A DNA stretch of 64,000 nt from Gilliamella apicola. Its GTDB lineage: Bacteria; Pseudomonadota; Gammaproteobacteria; Enterobacterales; Orbaceae. The stretch spans positions 889,737-953,736 of the forward strand of contig NZ_QGLP01000005.1 in NCBI RefSeq assembly GCF_003202915.1, in the 5' to 3' direction. Below are positions 47,694 through 56,367 of this stretch, piece after piece. The position numbers were made by a program, and so were the translations under genes. The notes below the pieces were generated by a model. The model saw only the letters and a list, made by a program, of their open reading frames with translations, was not told the origin of the DNA and did no database searches. How positions within the stretch are numbered: position 1 is the first letter of the stretch; each line of letters starts with the position of its first letter.

Positions 47694-47716
47694 TATCCCC
47701 ATTGGTTAAGACGGGA
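47694..47716 (-). terminator. weak hairpin after the 47.7-kb immunity gene
   Basis: TCCC / GGGA arms, minus-strand tail TATTATTTTTATC. Related in flank to the other immunity terminators. Confidence 0.45.
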
Positions 47717-47723
47717 ATTGTTT

Positions 47724-47969
47724 TTAATCTTTTACCAATGGATCTAATTGTAAAAGATGATTTTTAGCCCGCTCAATTAATGCCATTAATTCATCATAAT
47801 TAAATGTTAAAACACGTTGTGGATCGCTTGGATAAATTACAAATTCTAAATTTTGCTTATCTTCAGATAAACAAAGCTCACCCCAAATATCTCCATCATA
47901 GAGAAGCTCAGCATTAAAACTATCGCTTTCAATGGAACTCCCAACGCTATAATCCAACATAATATTCAT
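47724..47969 (-). CDS. immunity protein
   Basis: 81 residues from the ATG with AGAAGGA close upstream: MNIMLDYSVGSSIESDSFNA, ELCLSEDKQNLEFVIYPSDP. Acidic, small alpha/beta. A TTG 12 codons earlier is an unlikely start. It resembles the small immunity proteins of Rhs/CDI loci in size and charge; no family named. Confidence 0.7.
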   Translation of the reverse strand: MNIMLDYSVGSSIESDSFNAELLYDGDIWGELCLSEDKQNLEFVIYPSDPQRVLTFNYDELMALIERAKNHLLQLDPLVKD

Positions 47970-47976
47970 ATTCCTT

Positions 47977-48999
47977 CTATTTTTTATTAGGCTCTCTAAA
48001 TCCAATTAATTTAGTGCCATCCTCATTAAATCTTAAAGTCCTACCATCTGGAGATGTTGCATGTATTACTTTAATAATTTGTTTGTTTTCTGTTGCTGTT
48101 GTTCGAGTTATTATTGTTTTAGGATTTGACAATATATCATCCACAATATTCTGAGCTTCTTTATTTAAAACAGATGCTTACTGATTTGAATAAGTATAAA
48201 CGCTTCCTTCTAGACCACCGTATTTTTGTAAAGCTCGTCCTGCATCAGTTAGCCCATTTCTATTAACAGAAGCTGCTGCTTGACTCAATTGGTCTACAGT
48301 TGGGAACGTTTCTGTTGCATTTGTTGAGGGTTTGATTATAACATTATCGGCCTGCTCTGTATTTATTTTTACACCAGAGCCCTTTTCAGCACTTTTAGCA
48401 GAAGATCCTTTGGTGACAATATTTGTTTCAGGTGTTTTATTAAGAAACTCTTTTAGTTTTTTAGCTAGTCCAGGTGTAAGTTCTCCACTTTTTTCCATTG
48501 CCATTAACGCTGATAGTTCTTTTAATTGCGCTTTAGATAATGACTTAGCTAATTCAGCCGCACTCATTCCTAACCCAGCAGCAGGCATTGCTTCTGCGCC
48601 AATTGTTTCCATCACCCAAATTGCTACTTGATTTGCGCATAATACTGGATTAAGGGAACAAGCTGCCATTCCTGCTTCTGCTACTGCAATAACCTTTGGA
48701 GCGACAATAAGCGCGCCCAAAATTACAATCTGGTATTTACCGTATTTTAATATCTTTTCATTATAAGCATCTATTCCTTCCTTGATAAACTGCTGTTCAC
48801 AGGCTTTATCCCCGTTACATACCGCATCTGCGGCTTTAACCATAGCTAAACCAACACTAACGTAATTATTCTCAACCGCATTTTTACTACTACTAATAGC
48901 CGCACTGGCATCACCAACACTACCACCGCCGGCAGCTATCGCAAGACCTGCTGCTAACTGCGATAGTGCACTGATGGTTTCTTTATTTAATTGGGTTCC
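47977..48999 (-). pseudogene. orphan CdiA-CT toxin with one internal TAA
   Basis: KETISALSQLAAGLAIAAGG, SSKNAVENNYVSVGLAMVKA, a hydrophobic stretch (KYQIVILGALIVAPKVIAVA) that may be a membrane-translocation element, then GLTDAGRALQKYGGLEGSVY, TYSNQ, TAA at 48178-48180, and in the same frame ASVLNKEAQNIVDDILSNPK, IHATSPDGRTLRFNEDGTKL, IGFREPNKK. The AGRALQKxGG...GS and D-G-R-T-L-R-F...GF-x-EP pattern is a recurring polymorphic-toxin tip (nuclease-like). Its 5' end joins directly to a decayed immunity gene. Confidence 0.7.
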
Positions 49000-49306
49000 C
49001 TAGTAAGCTAATTATTTTATTTTTATCATAAGATAAATCTATTCCTGAAGGTAATTCACTAATATAAGGAGAATAATTAGGTTGATTATTAGTTAAATAC
49101 AAATGTATTCGTTTTAAATTGTTGATTAATATAAGTCCAATTCCCTAGCGTAAAAATTTATAATATTTGAATTTTTCATGGCCGCTATATTCTTTAGAAT
49201 CTTCTGATATCACTAGTTTTTCTCCTATAGAATTCATCAAAACAACAAATTTATCGGATGTTTCGGATGTACTTAAAGCTTCAATAAACTCTTTCCATTC
49301 TAACAT
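48983..49306 (-). pseudogene. decayed immunity gene, paralogue of 49.3 kb
   Basis: MLEWKEFIEALSTSETSDKF, VISEDSKEYSGHEKFKYYKF, then TAG, GIGLILINNLKRIHL, GIDLSYDKNKIISLLGNPIK. It has the same architecture as the next immunity protein upstream (KWQQLVNVLG...YYEFF...IELLGKPLK). AAGGGGAT precedes the ATG. Cut at its 3' end by the next cassette's VENN segment. Confidence 0.65.
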
Positions 49307-49340
49307 AATGAATAAATCCCCTTTTCTTTGTTGCGTGTTT

Positions 49341-49802
49341 TTATCTTATTAATACAGCCAATGTTATCAAACAAAGAGTCCCATTTTTATTAAACTCAAA
49401 ATGTAATGAATAATGTGTCATATGATATAATATCCAACGATTCACATATCCCAAAAAAGGACTTTGTTCATTTCCACCCACTTTTAATGGTTTCCCTAAT
49501 AACTCAATGACCATTTTTTCAGTATATTGAAAATCGATCCCATTCAATAATTTTCCATGATATTTAGAATAATTATCCTTTTCCTTACAAAAGAATTGAA
49601 TATGATTCAGATATTTTTTTCGAAAACCGATAAGCATACCTGTTTGAAAAAACTCATAATATTTAGTTCGATCAGGATCATTATATTCAATAAGATCTTC
49701 TGATATTTCAGGATTTTCACCAATTTCATCTTTTAGCGTATAAAACTCTGAAGAATTTTCAGATTTACCTAATACATTAACTAATTGCTGCCATTTAATC
49801 AT
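49341..49802 (-). CDS. immunity protein for the DHIPS-type nuclease toxin
   Basis: 153 residues from ATG 49802 (a TTG two codons earlier also fits): MIKWQQLVNVLGKSENSSEF, GMLIGFRKKYLNHIQFFCKE, MVIELLGKPLKVGGNEQSPF. Begins next to the toxin stop. Intact although the toxin has three stops. Family not recognised. Confidence 0.7.
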   Translation of the reverse strand: MIKWQQLVNVLGKSENSSEFYTLKDEIGENPEISEDLIEYNDPDRTKYYEFFQTGMLIGFRKKYLNHIQFFCKEKDNYSKYHGKLLNGIDFQYTEKMVIELLGKPLKVGGNEQSPFLGYVNRWILYHMTHYSLHFEFNKNGTLCLITLAVLIR

Positions 49803-49804
49803 GA

Positions 49805-51106
49805 TCAATAGATCCCCTTTTCTTTGTTACGTGTTTTTATCTTATTTATGGCATCTTCTATTAATTTCGGATCATACCCTTTTTCAATCATATTTTTTCG
49901 TAATGCGTCTGTATCTTTTTTAACTGCTTCATAAAGGTTTTCTGCATCTTTCATGATTTGTTCTGCAGTGTTTTTACCTCCATATGTTGGTCCTGCTTGA
50001 TGAACATCTCTAGGAACTTCAACAGCTGTTGTTTCTGCATATAGTTTTTTCGTTTCTGTTGGAGTTAAAGGTCGTCCAAGCCAGGTTTCTTCAGCCTTTT
50101 TTAATGCAGCAAATGATGGAATATGATCATGCTCTAGTCCATCACCAACTTTTGCCTTTGCTTTAAGTTCCCTAAAAGGGCCGACATCAAGAGCTTTTAC
50201 TTTATCCTAAGCTTCTTGAGCCAACTCAATGGCTTTTTTCGTATCGCCTACTTTTAAAGCCGCTTTCGCTTCTTTTAAGAGCTTACCAACTACATCACCT
50301 AAACCAGGTATTAATCCAACTGCTGCAATGGTATAATCAATACTATCTTCAGCTTCAGCAACAGCTTTCACATCACCTATTATTGGAATAAAATCAGCGA
50401 CAGTTTTTTCTACATTAGCTTTAAATTAAGCAGCTTCTTTATAGGGTTCTGTTATTTCTTTCTGAATTTCAATAGTTTGTTCAAGTATAGCTTGTTGACG
50501 TGCATATTCATCTAAATTATAACAAGCATCATCTGTATAGCAATTGTATTCAGCTTTCATTTTTGATTATGAGAAAAAGAAATCAAAAACAAGATTCTCT
50601 GCATTATTCTCAACCGCATTTTTACTACTATTAATAGCCGCACTGACATCGCCAAAATTACTACTGCCGGCAGCAACAGCAAGGCCTGAGGCTAGTTGAG
50701 ATAGTGAGCTGATGGTTTGTTTTTCTTCTTCGGTTAAATCTTTGACTTCTTTGCCATACAGTTGTTTGCGGATGATATCTGCTGCAACTTCACCGGCCAC
50801 TGCACCGGCTCCACCAGATAATGCTGAGTTGCCTTGCAGTTCAGCGACTACTGCACCAAGTATTGCATGAGCAATTAAGTTGCTGGCAATATCATCGGTT
50901 CGCCATTTACCATCTTTATCTAGATGCCCAGTGTGCAGTTTTATCTGTTCAGCTAGCCATGGTGCACTGGCGCCAGCTAAGCCGCCAGTTATATCGCCGG
51001 TGATAATGCCGGTAATAATTGATACGGCTGAGCCAACGCCTTTACTAAAGTCATTGCCCATTTTGCCATCTTGCGAGTCTTTATCGGCATCTTTATGGGG
51101 AGCCAC
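49805..51106 (-). pseudogene. orphan CdiA-CT with DHIPS/HNH-like toxin, three stops
   Basis: A GTG at 51106 opens VAPHKDADKDSQDGKMGND, runs through the pre-toxin segment to SSKNAVENNAENLVFDFFFS and TAA at 50567. The same frame continues to 49805 with further stops at 50426 (TAA) and 50207 (TAG): KMKAEYNCYTDDACYNLDEY, ADFIPIIGDVKAVAEAEDSI, GLIPGLGDVVGKLLKEAKAA, then GDGLEHDHIPSFAALKKAEE, VPRDVHQAGPTYGGKNTAEQ and end KIKTRNKEKGIY. The EHDHIPS and DVHQAG-TYGG elements suggest an HNH/HHH-type endonuclease. Confidence 0.7.
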
Positions 51107-51108
51107 AG

Positions 51109-51228
51109 GACGAGCTTAAGCTTAAGTTTGAGGCGGTTAAACAGATGACCGCTGACGAGCAGAAGTCAGTAAAAGAGATTTTAGACGCCATGATTTTAAA
51201 GCATCAGGCTAAGCAGTTGATTGGTTAA
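51109..51228 (+). pseudogene. XRE-type regulator C-terminal fragment
   Basis: Frame DELKLKFEAVKQMTADEQKS, VKEILDAMILKHQAKQLIG, TAA. This is the usual C-terminus of HTH XRE-family regulators. The DNA-binding part is missing: the fragment meets the CdiA pre-toxin segment head-to-head. A SymE-like gene follows at 51341. The same arrangement occurs at 55560. Confidence 0.7.
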
Positions 51229-51340
51229 AACAGGGCGGCTAAAGAAGAAGTAAAAGCTAATGCAGTAAACAATAGCGCAGCATTAAGGTGCTCGAACACC
51301 TTAACACTGCTAACCACAACTAACTATCGAGGAGTTAACT

Positions 51341-51574
51341 ATGGCTAAGGCACATTCTAAGCTAAAATTAACCACAGACAAAGCACCTGCACCACAACCC
51401 AACGAACGGTTTTATACCATTGGCTACGTGCCACAAGGCATAAAACCTAACCCACGACCACAACTGACCATTAAAGGCAGGTGGCTGGAGCAGATAGGCT
51501 TTTATGTGGGCAGCCCTGTTATCATTAAGATTGAACAGGGCAAGTTGGTTATTGAACTTGCGATGCAGTTCTAA
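51341..51574 (+). CDS. SymE-like toxin, intact
   Basis: 77 residues, MAKAHSKLKLTTDKAPAPQP, YTIGYVPQGIKPNPRPQLTI, KGRWLEQIGFYVGSPVIIKI, EQGKLVIELAMQF. Matches the SymE family (YTVGY...PxPxLxLKGxWLExAGFxxGxPVxVxVxxGxLVI). AGGAG precedes the ATG. Preceded by the XRE fragment, suggesting that regulator and SymE once formed an operon. Confidence 0.82.
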   Translation: MAKAHSKLKLTTDKAPAPQPNERFYTIGYVPQGIKPNPRPQLTIKGRWLEQIGFYVGSPVIIKIEQGKLVIELAMQF

Positions 51575-51587
51575 GAACTAAAAAAAG

Positions 51588-51611
51588 AGCCCCGCTGATT
51601 AGGTAGGGATC
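51588..51611 (-). terminator. terminator of the 51.6-kb immunity gene
   Basis: AGCCCC...AGGGAT arms with CTGATTAG loop, minus-strand tail CTCTTTTTTTAG. Confidence 0.7.
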
Positions 51612-51617
51612 ATGCTG

Positions 51618-51968
51618 TTATACAGGTATTTTAGCAAGTAACTCATTAATCTTATCAGTATCTTCTGGATGTAAGGCAAGATATTTTTCACAAGCTAATC
51701 TGACGTATTTAAACCCCAATGTTTCAGAAACAATAATTTCTCCTTCCCAGACTCCAAACATAATGCCTTCAAAATGACATTCTGGGTCTGGATCATTCCA
51801 ATCAGGAAAGTTGCAACAGGTTTCATCGATTACAAAACCTACCCTATTAATAATATATTCTACTCCCCAAATAAATTTTCCATAAAGGTTGAGTGAATTA
51901 AAAAAATCTTTAATAACCCACTCAGGATCATTGTTATAATCAATATGCTTAAAAATATATTCGTTCAT
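51618..51968 (-). CDS. CdiI-type immunity protein
   Basis: 116 residues, MNEYIFKHIDYNNDPEWVIK, CCNFPDWNDPDPECHFEGIM, KYLALHPEDTDKINELLAKI. Start overlaps the toxin stop by one base (TAATG). The H-P-E-D-x-x-x-I-N-x-L-L ending is shared with the 52.8-kb immunity (AHPKDKASIEHYM), matching the relatedness of the two toxins. Confidence 0.78.
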   Translation of the reverse strand: MNEYIFKHIDYNNDPEWVIKDFFNSLNLYGKFIWGVEYIINRVGFVIDETCCNFPDWNDPDPECHFEGIMFGVWEGEIIVSETLGFKYVRLACEKYLALHPEDTDKINELLAKIPV

Positions 51969-52462
51969 TATTTTTTTACCGGAAAGAAGTTTGTTACAGT
52001 TCCTGTTTTAGGATCAAGATAAACCCTAAAGCTGATTCCACCTGCGCTACTTGTATATTCTCTAGCCCCTGATGTTATTGCTAATTTATAGCCACTAGCA
52101 GCTGCTTGTTGCCCTAAATCTAATATTTTTTGATCTGATATTATTTTAGGATCATAGATAGTTTTCGTCATTGGTTTATCCTTATAACCAATAATATTTC
52201 CAGCTCTATCCTTTGCAGGAATTTGATATTTTATCTCAGTAACACCAGGAATACCGGTAGGAGTTTCACTTACGATCTTCACGCCATTCTGATTTGCTGC
52301 TGAATAAAATGCATCCGCATTATGCCCACCTGTAATACCTTTTTGCTGAGTATATTTTTCAACAGTACTTAAATGAGCAGGCTGATCAATGTTAAAACTA
52401 ATACCATCAGGGGTTTTAACCGTCGTCGTTCCCTTTCCAGCGTCTAATTTGCTGAAAAAAAG
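51968..52462 (-). pseudogene. headless CdiA-family toxin tip (GGHN type)
   Basis: The frame begins SKLDAGKGTTTVKTPDGISF after a stop and lacks any start. Toxin: QKGITGGHNADAFYSAANQN, KIVSETPTGIPGVTEIKYQI, KDKPMTKTIYDPKIISDQKI, AREYTSSAGGISFRVYLDPK. It is the CdiA C-terminal type with GGHNxDAF, KxxYQxP and KTxYDPxxxSD motifs (a tRNase-like family by recall). Pre-toxin region absent; the hinge DAGKG is retained. Immunity gene intact. Confidence 0.72.
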
Positions 52463-52472
52463 TTAAGCTGAC

Positions 52473-52763
52473 CTATACGGCGGTGCGCTGGTTACTTTTT
52501 TGACGGTTGATGAATAGTGATAAATCGATCTTGTGGTGAGTCGTATAACTATTAGTATCCATACGTGTTATGTTGTCCCCCACCATAGCTAACTCACCGC
52601 CCGCATGAATTATACCACTATAGGGACTGGACATATCGCCTTTCGCCTGTATGAGTTCGTTTAGGGGATTTAATACAGAGTAAATTATCCACTTATTCAA
52701 TACGGGATTTTTCATTAAGAAAATAATATTTATTAAAAAGATGGCTAACATTATTAATAACAT
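52473..52763 (-). CDS. short hybrid ORF: membrane segment plus haemagglutinin scrap
   Basis: 96 residues. A hydrophobic N-terminus (MLLIMLAIFLINIIFLMK) is followed by LNPLNELIQAKGDMSSPYSG, IIHAGGELAMVGDNITRMD, which is a filamentous-haemagglutinin-repeat fragment. Probably a chance fusion at a recombination junction; the first part could be the end of a small membrane protein. Unlikely to be functional as such. Confidence 0.4.
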   Translation of the reverse strand: MLLIMLAIFLINIIFLMKNPVLNKWIIYSVLNPLNELIQAKGDMSSPYSGIIHAGGELAMVGDNITRMDTNSYTTHHKIDLSLFINRQKSNQRTAV

Positions 52764-52807
52764 ATTATTTCCTTATATTTTCAGCGGTAATCTTAAGTAA
52801 GCTAAAC

Positions 52808-52827
52808 TCCCAGTTTTTAAGCTGGGA
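52808..52827 (-). terminator. terminator of the 52.8-kb immunity gene
   Basis: TCCCAG / CTGGGA stem with TTTTTAAG loop; same arms as 44483-44504. Confidence 0.65.
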
Positions 52828-52838
52828 TCATTCACTAC

Positions 52839-53216
52839 TTATGAATAACGCTCTCTTAGCTTCGACATATAGTGCTCTATTGATGCCTTATCCTTAGGGT
52901 GGGCGTCAATATAACTATCCGATATTACTTGCATAAGTTCAACAAAGTGTTGAGGCGTTAACTCAGAACTATCCATTTCACCAACATAAAAATCTACGTT
53001 CTTAAAATCATCAGGGCTATCATAATCTTGGTCTAAGGCATATCCTAATCCTTCATGCACATCACAACCGATACCTCTTGATGCATCATATATAAATTGT
53101 AGAAAATTCATCTTTTCTTCGTTATACATTGTTTCAAGTAAATAATATAAATCTACTCCACCGTTTTCGATAATATATTTTTCAACTTTACTTAACCATT
53201 CTATTTTATTGCTCAT
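52839..53216 (-). CDS. CdiI-type immunity protein
   Basis: 125 residues, MSNKIEWLSKVEKYIIENGG, GCDVHEGLGYALDQDYDSPD, SDSYIDAHPKDKASIEHYMS. Starts on an ATGA overlap with the toxin stop. Acidic, helical. Paired with the GAHKQDAF-type toxin at 53.2 kb. Confidence 0.78.
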   Translation of the reverse strand: MSNKIEWLSKVEKYIIENGGVDLYYLLETMYNEEKMNFLQFIYDASRGIGCDVHEGLGYALDQDYDSPDDFKNVDFYVGEMDSSELTPQHFVELMQVISDSYIDAHPKDKASIEHYMSKLRERYS

Positions 53217-53830
53217 TTAGAATTCCTTGGAGGCATTGTAATATAAGCATTACTCACCTTTCCTGTTTTTGCATCTCTTGTTACCTGAAACCAATAACCA
53301 TCAACTTTTACTGAATATTCTCTCTTGTTTGGATTTGATAAAAAATAACTTTCTGATTGCTTTGCCGCCTTATTTGACATATCAGCTACTTTTGAATCCG
53401 ATAGTATAGCCGGATCATAAGTTGTTTTTGCCGCTTCTTTCTTATACCCTACAATCTGACCTGCATTTGGACCATTTCCGGCTTTAGCTGGAAGCTGATA
53501 TTGGTACTCAATTAAACCAGGGTAATTTTTATCTGTAACTTTGAGATTAATTTTAGCTCCTAATATTTCGGCTGACTCTAAAAAAGCATCTTGTTTATGA
53601 GCTCCGGAGATATTATCTTTCTTTTTATTTAGCACACCAAGTTGAGTGTTATGTTGAGTTACATCAGCTATAAAGTTATTTGATGTTAACTGATTAGTAG
53701 CCCCAGCCGTCCCCTTTCCAGCATTCCCCAAGCCTTTCTCATTTACTACATGCTCATCAAAATTACTTTTTTTATTCGCTTGTTGAATGCTGTTAGTTAT
53801 CAAACTTGAGATAAAAGTATAGACATCAAA
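53213..53830 (-). CDS. headless CdiA-family toxin tip (GAHKQDAF type)
   Basis: Open frame begins within IQQANKKSNFDEHVVNEKGL, GNAGKGTAG, the same linker as in the 56.4-kb protein, with no VENN or upstream scaffold. Toxin: NISGAHKQDAFLESAEILGA, KNYPGLIEYQYQLPAKAGNG, AAKTTYDPAILSDSKVADMS, REYSVKVDGYWFQVTRDAKT. It is related to the toxin at 52.0 kb (GGHNADAF, KTIYDP). A TTG at 53803 could start translation, but a role as a recombination donor is more likely. Confidence 0.72.
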   Translation of the reverse strand, partial: FDVYTFISSLITNSIQQANKKSNFDEHVVNEKGLGNAGKGTAGATNQLTSNNFIADVTQHNTQLGVLNKKKDNISGAHKQDAFLESAEILGAKINLKVTDKNYPGLIEYQYQLPAKAGNGPNAGQIVGYKKEAAKTTYDPAILSDSKVADMSNKAAKQSESYFLSNPNKREYSVKVDGYWFQVTRDAKTGKVSNAYITMPPRNSK

Positions 53831-53879
53831 GTAAGATCCTAACAGGATTCAGATGAGGACTTTACTATTACCTCTAAAT

Positions 53880-54212
53880 TTAAAAATAAAAAAATAGACC
53901 TGTTTTATATTTTATTGCATTATCAACTTGAGTTAATAATTGAATCAACGCTTCGCTATTATTTGATACTATTGAATTTTGAATAATACTTTTAGCCTTA
54001 AAAAGCTTATCAAGATCGATTATCTTTTCATCTTCATAATCATCAATATTTATATCTAATTCATTATTAAGTTGATTAATAACATTACTCTCTAAGAGAT
54101 TTTTATAATTATCTTCATCAAGAATTAATTCAATCAAATCACCATCCACACAATTATCTAAATCTAGGCGTTCCATTGCACTTTTATTTACTGGAACGGA
54201 TATATTTTTCAT
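53880..54212 (-). CDS. immunity protein
   Basis: 110 residues, MKNISVPVNKSAMERLDLDN, YEDEKIIDLDKLFKAKSIIQ, IKYKTGLFFYF. The start sits 1 base from the toxin's TAG. Paralogue of the orphan immunity at 38.4 kb. Acidic, helical; a protein-protein inhibitor is presumed. Confidence 0.75.
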   Translation of the reverse strand: MKNISVPVNKSAMERLDLDNCVDGDLIELILDEDNYKNLLESNVINQLNNELDINIDDYEDEKIIDLDKLFKAKSIIQNSIVSNNSEALIQLLTQVDNAIKYKTGLFFYF

Positions 54213-54213
54213 A

Positions 54214-55557
54214 CTATTTATTCCTTTTTATATTAAAATGAGTTGCCTCATTATATTCACCTTGACTTCGGCCAGCTTCTTTTCCATTCTCTAATAATTT
54301 GTTGTTAGGAATATTACCATTCAAATCCAAATAAGCTCTTTTTCCCGAAATATTAGGGTTATAAATTCGGAAGTAGTTTCCAGACAAATCCTCAACCACC
54401 TGTATACCTGTTGTTGGATTAGTATAAATTCTTTTTCCTTTTTCAGTTGTAGTTATTATTGGATTTGAGCCTGCAAACTCATTAATAGCCTTATCAAGAC
54501 TTGCTGTAGCCCAATTACTTGAATATTGTTCTGCTCTAGCCGCACCGCCAGTTAGTTTTTCAGTATTTGTAACACCAGTCCCCTTTCCAGCATTTGAACT
54601 ATGGGCTTGTCTAATTACGGTTGTTTCAACTTCAGTACCATGACTTACCGCTTGATTCATTAGCTGATTACCCTTAGTTATATCTCCTGCTTTATAGGCG
54701 TTTTCAGCTTCTTTTATTAATGATAGACCACTTTTGGTCTCTACTTTTATTATTTTACCACCAATTTTGATATATTTAAAAATCGGTAAGATCCCAACAC
54801 ATGCAATCGCATACTCTCCCAAATTATCGGCATCTCTAAAGGCAATATAATCTCCATACGGCGTTACCAAAATAGCAAGATCTTCTGGAAAACGTTTAAA
54901 ATCCTCTCTTAAAGGATCATACATGAACCGTCCTGAGTTCATATCGTCCATTAACTGAATAATTTCTTCCTCTGTCAAATAACCTTGAGCATAGGCATCG
55001 AGGTTACTATCTAAATTTGCTCCAGTTTCATATGGAATTCCAATAAAATTACCACCATTACCACCATCAGCCCAACTCAAACCATTATTTTCCACCGCAT
55101 TTTTACTGCTACTAATAGCCGCACTGGCATCGCCAAAATTACCACCGCCGGCAGCTACCGCAAGGCCGGATGCTAGTTGAGATAGTGCGCTGATGGTTTG
55201 TTTTTCTTCTTCGGTTAAATCTTTGACTTCTTTGCCATACAGTTGTTTGCGGATGATATCTGCCGCAACTTCACCCACCACAGCACCGGCTCCACCAGAT
55301 AATGCTGAGTTGCCTTGTAGTTCAGCCACTACCGCACCAAGTATTGCATGGGCAACTAACCTCGCGGTTTCGTTATCACCGGCTTGTATCTTTATCTGCT
55401 CCGCTAACCATGGCGCACTAGCGCCAGCTAAGCCGCCGGTTATATCGCCGGTGATAATGCCGGTAATAATCGATACGGCTGAGTCAACGCCTTTACTAAA
55501 GTCATTGCCCATTTTGCCATCTCGGGAGTCTTTATCGGCATCTTTATGGGGAGCCAC
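54214..55557 (-). CDS. orphan CdiA-CT module with THFN-type toxin tip
   Basis: 447 residues from a GTG at 55557 (VAPHKDADKDSRDGKMGND). Pre-toxin part, VENN motif (SSKNAVENN) near residue 163, conserved spacer (GLSWADGGNGGNFIGIPYET ... SNAGKG), then the variable toxin: NWATASLDKAINEFAGSNPI, EKGKRIYTNPTTGIQVVEDL, SGNYFRIYNPNISGKRAYLD, EATHFNIKRNK. This tip is a common polymorphic toxin, likely a nuclease. The frame is intact, but the GTG lies at a recombination junction with an XRE fragment, so expression is doubtful. Confidence 0.78.
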   Translation of the reverse strand: MAPHKDADKDSRDGKMGNDFSKGVDSAVSIITGIITGDITGGLAGASAPWLAEQIKIQAGDNETARLVAHAILGAVVAELQGNSALSGGAGAVVGEVAADIIRKQLYGKEVKDLTEEEKQTISALSQLASGLAVAAGGGNFGDASAAISSSKNAVENNGLSWADGGNGGNFIGIPYETGANLDSNLDAYAQGYLTEEEIIQLMDDMNSGRFMYDPLREDFKRFPEDLAILVTPYGDYIAFRDADNLGEYAIACVGILPIFKYIKIGGKIIKVETKSGLSLIKEAENAYKAGDITKGNQLMNQAVSHGTEVETTVIRQAHSSNAGKGTGVTNTEKLTGGAARAEQYSSNWATASLDKAINEFAGSNPIITTTEKGKRIYTNPTTGIQVVEDLSGNYFRIYNPNISGKRAYLDLNGNIPNNKLLENGKEAGRSQGEYNEATHFNIKRNK

Positions 55558-55559
55558 AG

Positions 55560-55679
55560 GATGAGTTAAAGCTTAAGTTTGAAGCGGTTAAGCAGATGAC
55601 GGCTGATGAGCAGAAGTCAGTAAAAGAGATTTTAGACGCCATGATTTTAAAACATCAGGCTAAGCAGTTGATTGGATAA
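55560..55679 (+). pseudogene. XRE-type regulator C-terminal fragment
   Basis: DELKLKFEAVKQMTADEQKS, VKEILDAMILKHQAKQLIG, TAA; almost identical to 51109-51228 and joined to the CdiA segment at the same base. SymE-like gene follows. Confidence 0.7.
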
Positions 55680-55777
55680 GACAAGGCGACTAAAGAAGAG
55701 CAGTAAAACAGACGCAGATTAACGGTGTACCACCACCGCTAACCTGCTAATCACAACAACTAAACGGAGTAGTTATT

Positions 55778-55999
55778 ATGACTAAGGTACATTCTATGCT
55801 GGATAAAATGATTGTTCAGATGAGAAAGATCGAACGGCGTTACACCGTCGGTTATCTACCTCCCCGTCGGGATGACAGTATTCCGGCCATTCATCTTAAA
55901 GTTAAGTGGCTAAATCAGGCTGGATTTACTACCGGTACACCGCTGATTATCCGAGTAATGCAGGGCTGTTTAGTCATTACCACTGAACCTAAACACTAG
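55778..55999 (+). CDS. SymE-like toxin, intact
   Basis: 73 residues, MTKVHSMLDKMIVQMRKIER, RYTVGYLPPRRDDSIPAIHL, KVKWLNQAGFTTGTPLIIRV, MQGCLVITTEPKH: the closest of the set to E. coli SymE (RYTVGY, W-L-x-x-A-G-F-x-T-G-T-P, V-M-x-G-C-L-V-I-T). ACGGAG lies upstream of the ATG. It follows an XRE fragment. Confidence 0.88.
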   Translation: MTKVHSMLDKMIVQMRKIERRYTVGYLPPRRDDSIPAIHLKVKWLNQAGFTTGTPLIIRVMQGCLVITTEPKH

Positions 56000-56086
56000 A
56001 CGGATAACCGTAAGTTACTGGAAGAGATACAACAAACGCAGCAGCGCATCTGTGATATGACAGTTAAGCTTAATTAGTGAAGAGAT

Positions 56087-56120
56087 AATCAAGATCCTCA
56101 CTAAGGTAAGGATCTTGATT
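56087..56120 (-). terminator. terminator of the 56.1-kb immunity gene
   Basis: 12-bp perfect stem AATCAAGATCCT / AGGATCTTGATT, ten-base loop; 11 bases past the immunity stop. It may serve the convergent SymE gene too. Confidence 0.75.
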
Positions 56121-56130
56121 CATAAAATAA

Positions 56131-56352
56131 TTAAATATCGGTCTTTAGAGTTGCTAACTTTTCATATATTTCATAAATATCATGTTTTAATCTCAATACC
56201 TCATCTTTTTCAATACCATGAATTGTTTCAAATTCTTCAGCATCAACACAAACTCCAGCATATATTTCGCCAATAATTGAGCGAATGATGTAAAGCTCAG
56301 CCTTTGATAACACAATTGTTGATTGTTCATTACTTAATTCAACTAATTTCAT
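56131..56352 (-). CDS. immunity protein
   Basis: 73 residues, MKLVELSNEQSTIVLSKAEL, YAGVCVDAEEFETIHGIEKD; small, helical, acidic. It starts 16 bases after the stop of the toxin at 56.4 kb. A similar short helical protein often accompanies this toxin tip in other bacteria (recall). Confidence 0.72.
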   Translation of the reverse strand: MKLVELSNEQSTIVLSKAELYIIRSIIGEIYAGVCVDAEEFETIHGIEKDEVLRLKHDIYEIYEKLATLKTDI

Positions 56353-56367
56353 TCTATATAACCTTTA

